A program made the position numbers and the translations under genes. From contig JACGCM010000452.1 in the NCBI GenBank assembly GCA_014058105.1, positions 1 to 64,000 on the forward strand: a stretch of 64,000 nucleotides of DNA, read 5' to 3'. The notes below the pieces were generated by a model. That model ran no database searches. It was not told the DNA's origin and worked only from the letters and a program-made list of their open reading frames with translations. Shown piece after piece: positions 1 to 12,024 of the stretch (within the stretch, counting starts at the first letter, position 1; every line of letters starts with the position of its first letter). The DNA comes from Kingdonia uniflora. Taxonomy: Eukaryota > Streptophyta > Magnoliopsida > Ranunculales > Circaeasteraceae.

Positions 1-2747
1 AGAGTCCGTAGGTTTGGTAGTATGGCAGAGCATAGGAGTGAAAAGCTTTGGGGTGTATTTGGCCTTCATATTTTGTGCCCAGATTTTGTAAGTTTCTTTG
101 ATGATGCGCCAAAAAGTTTTTCCATAAGGGTTTGTATGATTTAAGGCCGTTGCGAATCACCAAGGCCACCAGTTTTTAGAGGTGACAAATATTCTTCCAT
201 TTGATAAATTGGGTTTTTAGATTTTCCCTCTGTTAGTTCCAGAAGAAACCAGCGTTAATGGAGTCCAGCTTGTTGCAAATTTTTTGGGAGAGGGGAAAAC
301 AGACATAAGGAAAGAAGGAATTGCGAGTTAACAACTTAATCAGGGTGAGTCTGCCAGCCTGGGGAAAGAATTTTTCTTTCAACCCTCGACACGGCTGGAC
401 ACCCTAGAAATAATGTCATGAAAGTTGTAACTTTGGACCGATCAAAGGCCAGCGGAGCTCTGGAGGTATTTGTCTCCCGAACGTGTCATTTTAATGTGCA
501 GGCTCCGCGGAATGAGTCTGTGGCGTGGGGTGGGTAGTTCTTGCTGAAGAGATAGCAAAATTATCAAGGATTTATCTCTTGCCCGATACTGGGTGAAGTT
601 GTTGAGGGCGTCTTTAGGGCTCAGTTCTCCATTAGCGTTACAGAATAACACAGTCGTCATCGGGGAAGAGGAGGTGGGAGATAGGGGCGCTGCTTCTCGC
701 GTTTTATCCATGGATGTTGCCCTTGAGCTATTTATGGATGATATTCTAGAGAGGACTGCCGAACAGCTGAGAAACAGGAGCTGGGGAGAGGGGGTCGCCT
801 TGCCTAATGCCTTGAGGTTAAAGAAAAAAGTCTTGTAGTAGAAATGCAATTGTTGGATCCAGGCGCCACCATACGCAGAAGCCAATGGATTTCATGGTGT
901 CATCCAGGAAACTCCATTTTTTGTTTTTTTTTTTTTTTTCTTTTTTGTTTTTTTTAACCATATCAAAGGCCTTACTCAAGTTCAGCTTTACGACAATTGC
1001 GGCTGGATGTCCTTCTTCTTTTGGAGGCTGTCAGCAATTCTTGAGACCAATGTATGTTATCGAAATCTGTTATGCCGGAGGATGAAGGCGTTTTGCGCAG
1101 ATAGATAATCTTGTGAGGACGGGTCGAAGTCTGGTGATAGGAGTTTGGAGATGATCTTAAATTTAACAGTGCAGAGGCTGATGGCTCTATAGTTTCAGGT
1201 TTATCAGGGTGTTTTCTTAGGAATGAGAGTAATTGTGTCAGTTTGTGATTGAACTCAGCTAGAAGGTTGCCCATTGTGGAGAAAGCCAGGGTGCAATTAA
1301 AGAGGTTTGCTTAACAGTGTCCCGGATTTCTGGTAGAAAAGCGGCGGTTAAAAACCTCTGGTCGGGAGATTTATGCAGGGTCATAGAAAAATGGCATCCT
1401 TTATCTCCTCCATAGTGGGGTCCTGGGTAAGCATAAAATTTTCGTCGTCGGTGATCAGCTTCTCCATAATGTCAAGTTTGGATTTAATGGGGGGGGGGGG
1501 GGGGGGGGGGGGGGTGGCGAGGGGGTGAAGATATCGCTACGCTAACCGATAAATGTGTCCCCAATATCGTTTCTTCGTTGACCCCAAGTGCCTCGGTTTA
1601 TGAATTTTCCTGAATCTCATGTGTCTTCTACGACCTATGGTGATAGGTGGAAGAATTTTGTTCCTGTCGCATCGCGGAGCTAGGTCTCCCAGGATTTATC
1701 GCGCCAAAGGGATTCTTCGTGGTTAGGAAGGGTGTTAAGCTAGTTTGAAGGTTTGCCTATAAGGTGATATTATTATCAGTCGTTTTATACTTTCGGGTTT
1801 CCTCAATTGGTTCTGAGACGATGGGATATGAGGGTATGCAGTTAAATTCCTTTTGTTCCAGGGCAGTGATCAGATTTAGCGAAACGAAGTTTTTTACAAG
1901 CCGGAGGACGAGATCCACGGATTGGGGAACCGCCCAAGACCTTGTCAATGATCTCCTGGTAATGCGCATGCTTAGTCCAAGCGAATTGGAAATGGAATTG
2001 TTTGGAAGTGTGGGGTGGTTTGATTCGGTGTTCAGGACAATGGGACATGATCCGATCCGATGACAGGGAGTGTCTGGATGGACGGCTTAGGGAATGAAGT
2101 GCTCCAGGGATATGAGACCAGCGGCTGGTCTAGCCTCTGTTGATTAGATCACCAACATCTATGTTTGTTGGACCACGTAAACCGGGACATCCGTGGCTCC
2201 GTAGATCAATATGGCGGTATCGAAAATGATTCTTCCATAGGGTATAGGCCGAGGGGCAAAATGACACTCTCCCAATATTTTTTCAGTTCAAAAGTAATAC
2301 AGTTCAGAATATCCCTTATGATGATCCAGGGAATCGAAATGGATGTAGCAAGATTGGCAATGGAGGCCTAGTAACTGGCTTTATGAGCCGAGTCACGGGG
2401 GCCATAAGTGAAGGAGCAGAGCCAGGGAATCGGCTCCTAATCGGGTGAGTTGGAAGGAGCGTGAAAAAGGATGAGTATATCGATACTGTTGGGGGAGGAA
2501 GCGAGGATAGTGAGTTTAGTGGTAGAGCTCCACGCAAGCCAGAGCCCACCTCCATGGTTCAAAGTAGCTTTAACACAGTGAGAGTGAGGCAGGCCCAGGC
2601 TGCTGAGCTTATGGAGGGAATCCGGGTTATAAGCTTTGGTTTCAGTAAGAAAGATAATGTCGGGGTTGAGCTTGAAGTTGTGAGCTCTCAGCTCCCTTAG
2701 GGTGGACTTTTTCCAGTCCCCCTATAATTCTAGGCTATGATAATCAT
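1..2747 (-). pseudogene. LINE A ORF2, endonuclease-reverse transcriptase (decayed, partial)
   Basis: ORF2 nicks the target and copies the RNA at the nick. Its ATG at 2745-2747 overlaps the ORF1 stop as ATGA. Visible endonuclease motifs in broken frames are the N-terminal W/N-Y-R-G block (the W codon is now TAG), LTETK near 2640 and an SDHVPL-like block near 2050. Reverse transcriptase motifs follow: the DNIHWSQELL segment near 1040-1000, and a decayed LSP...FADD-like region at 800-640 where the catalytic aspartates can be read only by changing frame. A 26-base G run at 1489-1514 interrupts the middle. The coding region continues beyond base 1. Confidence 0.75.
1489..1514. repeat. Poly-G homopolymer, 26 bases
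   Basis: An uninterrupted run of 26 G sits inside the decayed LINE A ORF2. It is either a slippage-expanded tract or partly a sequencing or assembly artefact. It destroys any reading frame across it. Confidence 0.9.
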
Positions 2748-5479
2748 AAGTAACTGAGGGCCGGTGTTGGGCCCGCTTCCGAGTTTTGGATAATTGGGGT
2801 TGTATGAGATTTCGTTTGGGTGGTGAGGTGGCTTATGGGAGTAGGCAGGGTAGGAGCAGAATACCATTTCTTAGGGCAAAGAGGTTGCGTGAGCTTAGCG
2901 AGTTTATCCTGGTTTAGACCAGTGGGGCTAGAAAGCCAGCTCTGCGCTTTAGAAGTGAAACAACGTCTCAGGTCAACAAAATTTCCTCTAGTATCTTCTA
3001 GATTATGGCTAGCATGAGCTCTATTAGGAACAGGCTTCAGTTTTTGTTTTCGCCAAAATTGGCGAATCCAGTGAATAATCCGGCCTGTGGATCGACCTTG
3101 GTAAGGATCTATACTATGCATATTACTCCTGGCCGGATGATTAAGTTTAGAGTATAGGTTTATAGTCTTGTTCCATTGTTTGGGAAGAGCCTTAGTGGTA
3201 TTATCGTTTTCCTTTTTGGGCCCTTGTGGGGCCGGGTCAGGCGGATACTCTCTTTTACTATGAGGCCAAACCTTCTCAGAAGAATAGATGTGTGTGTTGG
3301 TGTGTGCAGACAGTCCTATAGCAGCAAGTTTTACGGCCTTCATTTTAGTTTTGATAGCTTGTTTAAGGCGTCTCCGATTATATACAAAAGGTTCCAACAA
3401 ACAATATACACTCGAAACGGCTTTGCAAGCATGAACGGGATAGAGAGTATAATCATACAAGTGCTTGTGTGTGCCAAACTGAAATTGAGATATGTTAAAC
3501 TAAAACTGAGTTAAGGTACGTACCTTGGTAGAGCCGGGGTGTTCCTCACTAGCGTCATCTGTTATGAGAGTGTCTCGTTTCCGTTTGGTTGATTGTTGTT
3601 TCTTTGCGTGGCTCTCGTAATCCCTTGTTTCAGTGTCATCTTCAGGAAGAGGTCTGCTTCGCTGTGGGTTGCTCCAGCCGGGTTGGGAGTGGCTGTAGCT
3701 GCGGTCCGTGCCGGCGTCCGCTGGGAAGAGGTCGGAGTGCCGTGGTGTTTTCCACCCATTGCTTTCCGTAGAGGAAGAGTATCCCACCTCTAATGGCTCT
3801 GTTTCCTCTGAGGAGTCATGTCGGGTTGAGAGCTGAGGGAGAGAGCCGAGGTTGGCCGGGAAGACATAGTGTGTGTTAGCTGGTCGTTGTGTGGGTCTCA
3901 GAGGCCTAGCAGGGGTGGGCTTAAAGATAATTTGAAAACTCTGAGCTTTATAGGCTTGGTTTGAAGCAATGTCCCGAACACATTTGTTATTAGGGTCGGG
4001 CTGATCCGGAGAGTTTGATCTGGATTCAAACAATAAGGTTCTGGGCTTGATATTTGGGCTTGGGGTAAGTCTGGACTCACTAGAAGGCTGAGAATAAGCG
4101 GCGTCAGCGGGAGTGAGTTTGGGCTTAAAATGTTGGTCTCTCTGCCCTATGAATTCATCTGTCAGTTTGGTGAGGCCCACACCCTATTGGAACAGCTCCT
4201 GACAAATGAGAGGTTGATGTGTAGTGTGATTAAAGTTTGAGGGCCCCACAACATGTTCGTCATAAATGCTTCCAACCGTTGGGAGTGATTTGAGTTTGAA
4301 AAGGAGATTTTCTCGTGGTTTTACGTAGGCAGCGCCTTGGGCAGTCTGTATACAGGTTTTAGAAACAGCTCGGGGTCTGACATCCAAAAGAGTTAGGTTT
4401 TGCTTCACCGGACGAGGTGACCATCCGATCGGTGCTTGATCAGATAGTTGAATGTTTGTATCAAAAGTCCTCCTAGTCGGAGATGGGTGTTGTTCTTTCC
4501 TCGTCCAAGCTTGGAGTCTCTCCATTGCTCGTTGGAGAATCCCGCCGACGTCGTCATAACTGTTTTGTGGGTTCGGTGAGTTAACCACAAGGTCAGCCGG
4601 GACTGTTGGGATGTATGTCGAACAATTTCCACTTCCTTGGTGCTTGTCAAAAGGTTGATGTAGGTTGAACGACACCGAGTGTCGTGGTGGGTTAACTTGG
4701 ATATGAACTCCAAAGGGAAATTCATATCTGCCAGTGACATTCAGACTATTGCGTTCATGGCGGAATGTGTTAAAATGTGTACAGAGTGCGAGGGGATGGT
4801 TAATAATTCCACAGAACTGGCAAAAACCTTCCAATCTTTCGTACTTTACTTTGTGGGTGACGTTGTCGAAGCATCCCCGCCTAGGTATGGAGATAGGGAG
4901 TACTAACGGAGTGTATGCGGATAGCCGAACAAGGATCCGGGTGAAGCTAGTTTTAAGAGTTTCGGCCTCCTCCGTTTGGTCGTCATATCTCACGAACTCA
5001 CCAATAGTATTGCCAATGTCGGTCAATGTGTCAACGTCCATGAGGCAAATAGGCAGCCTTGACACTTGCACCCAACACAGATGCCCTTGGAACGTAACCT
5101 CGAACTGATGTAGAAGAGGGTTGTAATGTTGTTGGAGGATCGAGAAGCCATGAATGTTTGCTGGAAGAGTATTGAGGATAGTGTGTAGGTCGATTTTGGA
5201 TTATAAATTTGCGATGAAAATCTTCGAATTTTGTTCGAAGGAGATTGGCGGCATACACGATATAAGTTTAGGCCATTCCCTTTTAATGCCTTCTATGATC
5301 AACTGTTCACGTATGGATGAGGAGATAGACTTGAAAGCCATGGAAAATTTCCACTTGTTCTTGAGAACTTCCCATTTTTCAGGGTTGAGTTTTAAAACAG
5401 GGATGGGTTCGTGGGTTGTGCAACTATTCATCAATTCAGCGATGTTTGATTTCTGTGGATCTTCTTCTGTCTCTTGCAT
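2744..5479 (-). pseudogene. LINE A ORF1, gag-like nucleic-acid-binding protein
   Basis: ORF1 of plant L1 elements encodes an RNA-binding protein that coats the element RNA. One frame runs from the ATG at 5479 to a TGA at 2744-2746 (about 911 codons) with stops near 5201, 4184 and 3500. The N-terminal third looks like the DUF4283-type domain common in plant LINE ORF1 (WVQVSRLPICLMDVDTL near 5080-5030). It is followed by a CX2CX4HX4C zinc knuckle (CQFCGIINHPLALC, near 4830-4790). The C-terminal half is low-complexity and rich in Pro, Ser and Lys. About 900 codons is long for this class, so the tail may include fused or added sequence. The frame is well kept apart from the stops. Confidence 0.75.
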
Positions 5480-5718
5480 GATACAGATTGGGTGAGAGAA
5501 AACAACTGAAGGAACTGTAAAGGTGCAAGTCAGAACTCTAAAATGTAAACAAAGATGAGGAGAAAATGATTTAGGAGAGAAAAGGAAAAGAAAGTGGTGG
5601 GGTCTGGGAGGATGATTTGATCTTGGGTGAGGTGGGTGAGGAAAAAGAGGAGGTGGGATAGTTGTTGGTCTTTGAGAAGCTCCTCATTTGTGAATAAACA
5701 TGTCTTACCAAAACCCTC

Positions 5719-5741
5719 TAAGGGCCCGTTTGTTTACTTCG
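5719..5741 (+). repeat. Left TSD (TAA) and terminal inverted repeat of the Harbinger element
   Basis: TAA at 5719-5721 is followed by GGGCCCGTTTGTTTACTTCG. The first 11 bases match the complement of the right end with few changes (GG-CTCTGTTTG). Confidence 0.88.
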
Positions 5742-8649
5742 AATATCCTAGTTATTCCTTCAAAAATAGGTGTTTGGATAAGGATAATAATTGAGATGAT
5801 CTCCTAGACTAACACAGTAACTGACGATTTGAATATCTAAAGACTATCGATTTTCGAGGTATCCAAAAACAAATATCTTAACAAAAAAATAACTTAAACC
5901 ATCGTCTCTCATCACTCTTTCTCAGGTCTCTCTCTTCACAATTATAAAAAGCCATCGCTCTCTCATCTCTCTCTCTCTTCACAATTATAAAGAATCTGAG
6001 TGTATATAATTGCGGAAGAAGCGTCTCTCTCTCCCTCGCGTCTACAATACAATTGGTAAAATTTGTTCAAGTCTAATTTTTTTGAACTTGAAATTTATTT
6101 ATTCTATAAACTCAAGCATGTAATATTTCAATTGGGTTTTAAATCAGAATTGGTTAAAATTGGCTAATTTTGTTGCTGTTGTAGTTCACATAAACCCAAT
6201 GAACTGCTTTTATTAGCTCTAGCCTGCCATTGTTGAAGAATACCTTGAATATGATGATTTAAGTAGTATTAGAGTACTCCATGTTCATTCAAAGAGGAAG
6301 GGTTGAAGAAATTGTGTAGATATCTGATAACCTATAATGACATAGAGGGATTATTAATCATGCAATGTTAACCTATATTTTTTGTCATATGTTCTAATGT
6401 ATTTCCATGGATGAACATAGATGGGAATAGTTCTTGCATCTGAGTTAGTGCTCCTTATTGTCTGTTCCTTTTGTGAGGGGTTGGCCGGCCAGAGAGAAGT
6501 AACAAAATTGCGAGGCAATAAATCTGGTAGGAGAGTGGACTGAGAGAGAAAGTTAGTACCCGGGAGTTCTTTAAGAGTTGTAGGGAGTCAAGTTAAGAAA
6601 GTAGCTGAAAATTGAGTAACTAGATGCTGAAAGTTAAACTACAAATCCAACAAATGCATATACCTTTTGCTCTTTTCTTGTTCCTTTTTTCTGCAACTTT
6701 ACTTTTTCTGCTGCTTATTTTTTATTTGTGCACCTCTATCACTCTCCCCTTTGCCAATTATTTTTGATCCTCCATCTTTTTGCCTCATTCGCCTCCTTTT
6801 GTCAGCGTTGTTATTCTTCATCAAAATCCCATTCATAGATTTTGTAGTCTCCAACTTCTTCTGTCTTTCCTAGGTAAAGAACCTTCTGAAGCAATTTACT
6901 CTTTGATTCTCTTTTTTACCTCCTCTTTTGAGACTCTGTACACTTCTTCAAATATGTAGTTTTTCTAAGTATTTGTACTTTGACCATCTATGAACTTCAA
7001 AGTCGTGACGGGTAATTTTGTATAGGCCAGGATGATTACTGCTATTTTAAGAATGCACATTTTAACTACTGCATTGGACTTGAACCAATCCCTTTGAGGG
7101 TTGATGAAGAGTAATTAGGGAAAATAAAATGCATTTTTTTTCAATAGCATCTGGGAACTTTTATCAAAAGCTAGAAGCCAAGAATGGTGTTGATGAAGAG
7201 TAATGATTGTAAACCTTGTTCTGTTTTACCAACTTTTCTTGTTATCTATATCTTTTGTTGGCATTAAGACTCTGGAGTTTTCCTCAAATATACATGAGAA
7301 GAGAGTTTTGGGCTATTAGGTGTCCTGGTATACTGTGAAAATATGGACTAAAATGTGTCTCCACTGCCACAATTTTGAATGTTCAAGAAACTCTAGGTGC
7401 ATGTTTAAGATGTGGCATTAAAACAGTTTTCTGGTCCATCTCCGGTGGGTAGTAGAATCAATGGAGTTATTATTGAAAGAAAACCTGAAATAAATTGCAC
7501 AGACAAAACTGAAAGTGCTAAGTTATCATCGGACCATTAAACCGTTAGCAACATAACACATTGGATTTACAATTTAAAAAAAAATGTAAATCATTAACAT
7601 GGGGATACTCACATACAGTCGCTTGTGTCCTTCAACTCTATCATATATTGATGGTAATAGGTTAATAGCGGTGCACATTAAAAATGACATGATTCACCCC
7701 TCTTAACCTAGAAGTACCTGTTACCTGAGCAATAGATTCAAGGATCATCTCCGAGCTTGTAATAGTGCTCTCTGCATTAAACTAATCTTCTACGAGGGTT
7801 TTTCTATGACATAATATGCTCTAGTTAGGTGTTTCTAGTTGATTATGTTCTTTTGAGATTTTTATATTAGTCTTGAATGGATGGTTATTTTTTTCATTGG
7901 CTGGTAAAGCTTAGCTGCCGAAACCTTACCCTGAAAGACTATTGATAGTACTTTCCCCATTTATAGATCCTGCATTACGGAAAAAATAAAAAATACTAAG
8001 TGATTTGCATGTTGTTAGCACTGTTATGATGATAGGCTTGAGTGTTTGTTTCATTAATATATTGAGTGTTTGTTTCATTAATATGTTTGGTAGGTTACCA
8101 AAAATTCAAAAAGCGGGACAATTTTTTTTTATGCATTAGAATGAAAAAATTGAGGATTCAAATCATTTTCAATATCTTTGGTTTTAAGTAACAAAGAGTT
8201 AACCTTCGATTCCTGAACATGTATTCATGCGTGCATTGAGTATCTTTTTGGGATATTCTGGATTATTACTTTGAACAAGAAGTATTCTTTTATGGGTAAT
8301 CACTGGGTAAATTTTGGGAATATCTATTGTTCTCTGTTAAAAGCACCTTTATCTAATCCTAAAAGCTACCATGTTTTGTATTGGCTCTCATGTTGTTTAT
8401 CTGTTATTGTGTGCCCTTTGTTCATAATACTTCTTGGTTGATTTTCAGTGCCCCCATCAAAGACAACTTGCTAAAAATAATTTGCCCCACTTACTACTTC
8501 AGGTGTGTTTTCTTTTACAATTTGAGCTCAGTTATTACATTATTTTTTAATTAAATTGCTTGCAATATATTGTTTGAAGTACAAAATCTCTTTTTTCTTA
8601 GCTAGGCGGTAATGTTTAGATATTTATTACTTGCGACATGACATGATAT
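5742..8649. other. Harbinger 5' non-coding region
   Basis: About 2.9 kb with no supported coding exon. It holds CT-rich leader-like sequence at 5900-6050 and AT-rich DNA after that. PIF elements often have long 5' leaders or introns here; a short 5' exon cannot be excluded. A tandem copy of a 24-bp unit lies at 8038-8085. Confidence 0.6.
8038..8085. repeat. 24-bp tandem duplication
   Basis: Two adjacent copies of a 24-base unit beginning TTGAGTGTTTG and ending CATTAATAT(A/G), inside the Harbinger non-coding region. Confidence 0.85.
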
Positions 8650-10035
8650 ATGTTTCAAAACGCTAAGAATCACCCTCCTGTGGAATTAATAATAAAGTCA
8701 ATATGTAGGATGGCTACTAGGGAGGAAGAGGGAACAAGTGTAGTCATAATAATGGTATATTTGCTTTATGCGGCCGCAATGATTTATAAAAGGAGACCAT
8801 TACCTAGACAACCTATAGTAAATAGAGACCATGAAAGGAGACTTTTAGTACAAAGGATGTATGTAGAGAGTGATAAAAATTGTCACGAGCAATTGCGCAT
8901 GAACAGAAATGTGTTTTGAATGTTAATGAGTCGTTTAAGAAGGCATGGCTTATGTGATTCAAGGTTTTTGACGGCTGAGGAACAATTAGCAATGTTCCTT
9001 CACACTGTAGGACACGACCAAAGGAACTCTACTACGAAATTTACGTTCATACGTTCTGGGGAAACTGTTAGTCGATACCTACACAGTACACGAAATGCAA
9101 TGATAGGTCTCTGCAAGGAAGTATTTAAGCAAGCACGCGCTATTAATTCACCTACAAGCGATTCGAGTTATACAAGGAGCTGGCACCATTACTTTGAGGT
9201 GAAACTTAATTCCTCTTTAATTTTTATTAATATTGAGTTTTCAAGTATTTTAAAAAAAATTACTATTATGAATTATATAGGATATGGTGGGTGCCATAGA
9301 TGGAACGTATATCCTCGCATAAGTACCAGTTGCTGACCAAGCAAGGTATCGAAATAGAAAAGGTGATATTCGTCAAAATGTCCTAATGGCGTGTACATTT
9401 GATATGCGACTAACGTATGTTCTCGCGGGATGGGAAGGGTCTGCACATGACAGTAAAGTGTTGAAGGATGCAGTCGCTCGTGTAGGGGACCGGTTAATCA
9501 TTCCCGCTGGTACATAACGATCCATCGTATTAAATACTATAGATGTGAATTATTTTGAAGAAAAACCTCTAATTACATATCATACATAGGTCATTCTTAT
9601 CTTGCCGATGCTGGATTTCAACATGTCCCTGAAATTTTTCCCCCATTTCGAGGCACTCGATATCATTTGAATGACACTCGTAGATGAAATTCAAGAAATG
9701 CAAGAAAATTATATAATTATCGACATTCGTCATTACGTAATGTAATTGAAAGAACATTCGGACTTCTAAAGAAATGATTTGCATATTTGAGGACTTCGCT
9801 ATTCTTTGATATTAAGACGTAAAAAAGAATGTTACGTGCATGTTGTGCCTTACACAACTTTATCTTGGACGTTGATCCATTTGACTTATGCGAGAATGAA
9901 GTTGATCCTACAGAGGGGGAGGAAGAGCATGATGATGTACCTATAGAAGAACATATAGTTTTCGAGCATTCACCTTTATGGATAGCAAAAAGAGTTGCCT
10001 TAGCAGACTTAATGTGGCAAGAATACAATCCATGA
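8650..10035 (+). pseudogene. PIF/Harbinger DDE transposase (HARBI1-like nuclease), five nonsense codons
   Basis: The transposase cuts and rejoins the element ends. Three exons are proposed: 8650-9198, 9281-9509 and 9590-10035, with GT-AG introns and phases that join exactly (408 codons). The N-terminal part has the HARBI1-type block ending in LRRHGL. Catalytic residues are visible: D190 in VGAIDGTY, D266 in YLADAGF and E313 in NVIERTFGLLKK, followed by the CCALHNFI block. There are no frameshifts, but in-frame stops sit at 8917, 9320, 9685, 9775 and 9820. Each is one C-to-T step from CGA or CAA, so methylation-linked decay is inferred. The start at 8650 is the first ATG of the frame and is uncertain. 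Confidence 0.9.
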
Positions 10036-10221
10036 TCTTGTATTAATCTAGCTTGTTAATTATTGATTAGTTTTTGGGTTTTTAAGGTTTAGTAGACGTT
10101 GTTAGTGTACTTTTAATTATTATTTTATTTTCTATTTGATATATAGATTTTTAATCACTAATTGACATGTGAACTTACTTCTCAGTAGATTTAATAAATT
10201 AATTGAAACCTACAGTTAAGA

Positions 10222-11219
10222 ATGGCACCAACATCTGGGAGGGTTTATTTGAGATGGGACGAGAAAATGGATACTATCTTTATCAATACATTATTGGAAC
10301 AAAGGCAACACGGCCAAAAAGCTGCGAGCGGCTGGAGCTTGATGGCATATAACAAAGCTTCTTTTAACTTGAAAAGGGAATCGAATCTAGATGTTACTGC
10401 TGAGCAATGCAAAACTCGGTGGAAGACATTAAAAGCAAATCACCTTCTCGTCAAAAAAGTTGTTGAATCGAGTGGCTTTGGGTGGAATGAAGAAACTCAG
10501 TTGGTAACGGCTGAGGAGATGGTCTGGAAAGAATTTATTGAGGTATATATTTTAGTGAAAGAATAATTTATTCTTTAATAATATAAATTATTACGATCTT
10601 ACCCATGTTATTTGTTAGAGAGATCCATCGGTGAAGAACTACCGGGATAAAACAATCCCGTATTATCGAGACTTGGACATTTTAGTCGGAAAGATTATGC
10701 GGCAGGTGCAGAAGCTGGCACAGGAAATGATGAAACAAACATCCCACAAGAAGGTAATAATATTATTTTATTTTTAGAAATATTTAGTACATACAACTAC
10801 GCTTTTATAAGTTTGTTATATCAGGTTTTGAAGTCAATAATGAAAGAGTCGAGTCTGTTTATTTCACTATTGACGAGAGAACCCCGAATCGTGTTTCATC
10901 TTCAACAACTCCTGGTGCCTCTGCTCCTTCTGGTGCTTCGGCTCCTAAAAGGAATAAAGTTCGTCGTGATAGTTTGGATAGAGAGGGAGCTATAGAAAAA
11001 TTAGCGTTTGCAGCTGACAAACTTGTAGGAAATGTGGGACGACCTGATTTGGCTGTGTTGGAAAAAGAGTTGAAAGAAATCCCAACTTTGTCGAAAGACG
11101 ATCTAATGAAGGCCCTATTTTACTATCGCGACAATGACGGTGCTGCCCGAGGTTTTATTGCTGTGTCTCAAGATTCAAAGAAGGACTATTTGCAATATGA
11201 GATGAAGAATATCCAGTAG
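10222..11219 (+). pseudogene. Harbinger-associated MYB/SANT-like DNA-binding protein
   Basis: The second gene of plant PIF elements. It binds DNA and helps bring the transposase to the ends and the nucleus. Proposed exons are 10222-10542, 10619-10753 and 10825-11219 (TAG). Exon 1 holds the Myb/SANT-like domain (Myb_DNA-bind_3 type): LRWDEKMDTIFI at residues 9-20, then AEQCKTRWKTLK and GFGWNEETQLV. Exon 3 has a basic stretch (PKRNKVRRDS) and ends DYLQYEMKNIQ. The three exons total 851 bases, one short of a whole frame; a single A appears to be missing in the GGAAAG run near 10690 in exon 2, so the gene is frameshifted. About 283 residues would otherwise be expected. It lies 186 bases after the transposase stop, same strand. 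Confidence 0.83.
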
Positions 11220-11588
11220 TTTTATATTGATTAAAAGTATTTCGTATTAGGTTTAATAGGATGTTTGTACTATTCGTAGGAATATAGCATTTTATTGTTC
11301 GGATCTATTCAAGTTTATTTTGATATTATTTGTTTATTTATTGAAAGATTAATAAATGAGTTATTGGTTGTTTGTTTATTTCAATATTTGAATGTTTATA
11401 TAGTTTATACATTAATAATTGTTAAAATGAGAGAAGATGTCAAGTATATCATTTACAATATCTGATTTGCCAAACACAAAATTTCAGAATATCTATTTTT
11501 AATATTCAGCTGCCAAACAAAAAACATATATATGAGATATTTGATTTTTCAAATATCAGGATATCTGAAATATCGAATATCTGAGATA

Positions 11589-11611
11589 TATTTTTATCAA
11601 ACAGAGCCTAA
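11589..11611 (-). repeat. Right terminal inverted repeat and TSD (TAA) of the Harbinger element
   Basis: The right end reads TTTTTATCAAACAGAGCC to 11608, followed by TAA at 11609-11611. It matches the left end in inverted orientation. Confidence 0.88.
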
Positions 11612-12024
11612 ATGCAAACTTTCTCAGGCAGTAAATCTTCAATGCTCGAAAAAATGACTTGTATGCGGACACGTCGTTCATCTAGACATGGGGCTTCGCG
11701 ACAAACCATTTTCTATCTTCCGAATTCATATTTCATGGTACAGCCAATATTGTCTCGGCCTTTGTTGTATATATGCTTTCCCGCTGATGACGGTGTAACA
11801 ACTTCGAATGGGGCCCATGTAGATCTACATTAGGCATGTCGACATGCAATTCGCTGTCCCTTACTACCTTTGTGCCATCCTAACTGCTTTTGCTTAGTCA
11901 TGTGAAAACATTGTCATCTTCGATGCGAACCAAATGAGTCATAGGTGAGAAAAAGACGGACTTTGGGATCATTTTGTATAAATTCTTCAGGAGGTGTGAC
12001 AATCTTCAGAGCAGAAAATACACA
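11612..12024 (+). promoter_or_regulatory. Upstream region of the C2-domain gene, cut short by the Harbinger insertion
   Basis: The 413 bases between the Harbinger right end and the ATG must hold the 5' UTR and whatever proximal promoter survives. No clear TATA box was identified. A minus-strand reading of 11640-11930 gives a partly open frame that I do not recognise; it may be a decayed gene scrap. The distal promoter now starts inside the transposon. Confidence 0.4.

Larger units (their letters stand above)
1..5718 (-). mobile_element. LINE A: L1-type non-LTR retrotransposon, 3' part outside the window
   Basis: A minus-strand plant L1-type element runs from about 5718 down to the window edge. 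Seen directly: a gag-like ORF1 with a CCHC knuckle, followed by an ORF2 with endonuclease motifs and then reverse transcriptase motifs that are still open at base 1. The 5' end is not exactly defined; it lies within a few bases of the Harbinger insertion at 5719. The 3' end and poly(A) tail lie outside. The element is dead: ORF1 has in-frame stops and ORF2 has many stops and frameshifts. The roughly 240 bases before ORF1 (5480-5718) are an untranslated leader with no coding signal. Confidence 0.85.
5722..11608 (+). mobile_element. PIF/Harbinger DNA transposon, complete, 5.9 kb
   Basis: A full-length class II transposon. It starts GGGCCCGTTTG and ends CAAACAGAGCC, which is an imperfect terminal inverted repeat. 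It is flanked by the 3-bp target duplication TAA (5719-5721 and 11609-11611), the classic PIF/Harbinger target. Inside, in order, are a DDE transposase (8650-10035) and a MYB/SANT-like gene (10222-11219), both plus strand, the standard two-gene set of this superfamily in plants. Subterminal regions are AT-rich and share GAATATC/GATATCTGAAATATC-like motifs. Both genes are broken, so the copy cannot now move itself. Its right end lies 413 bases upstream of the C2-gene ATG. Confidence 0.93.

Noticed and set aside
593..838. Plus-strand frame opposite LINE A ORF2
   Set aside because: Shadow of the decayed reverse transcriptase on the other strand.
6667..6873. Small hydrophobic frame in the Harbinger 5' region
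   Set aside because: T-rich sequence yields Phe/Leu/Cys by chance; no neighbouring exon or known family.
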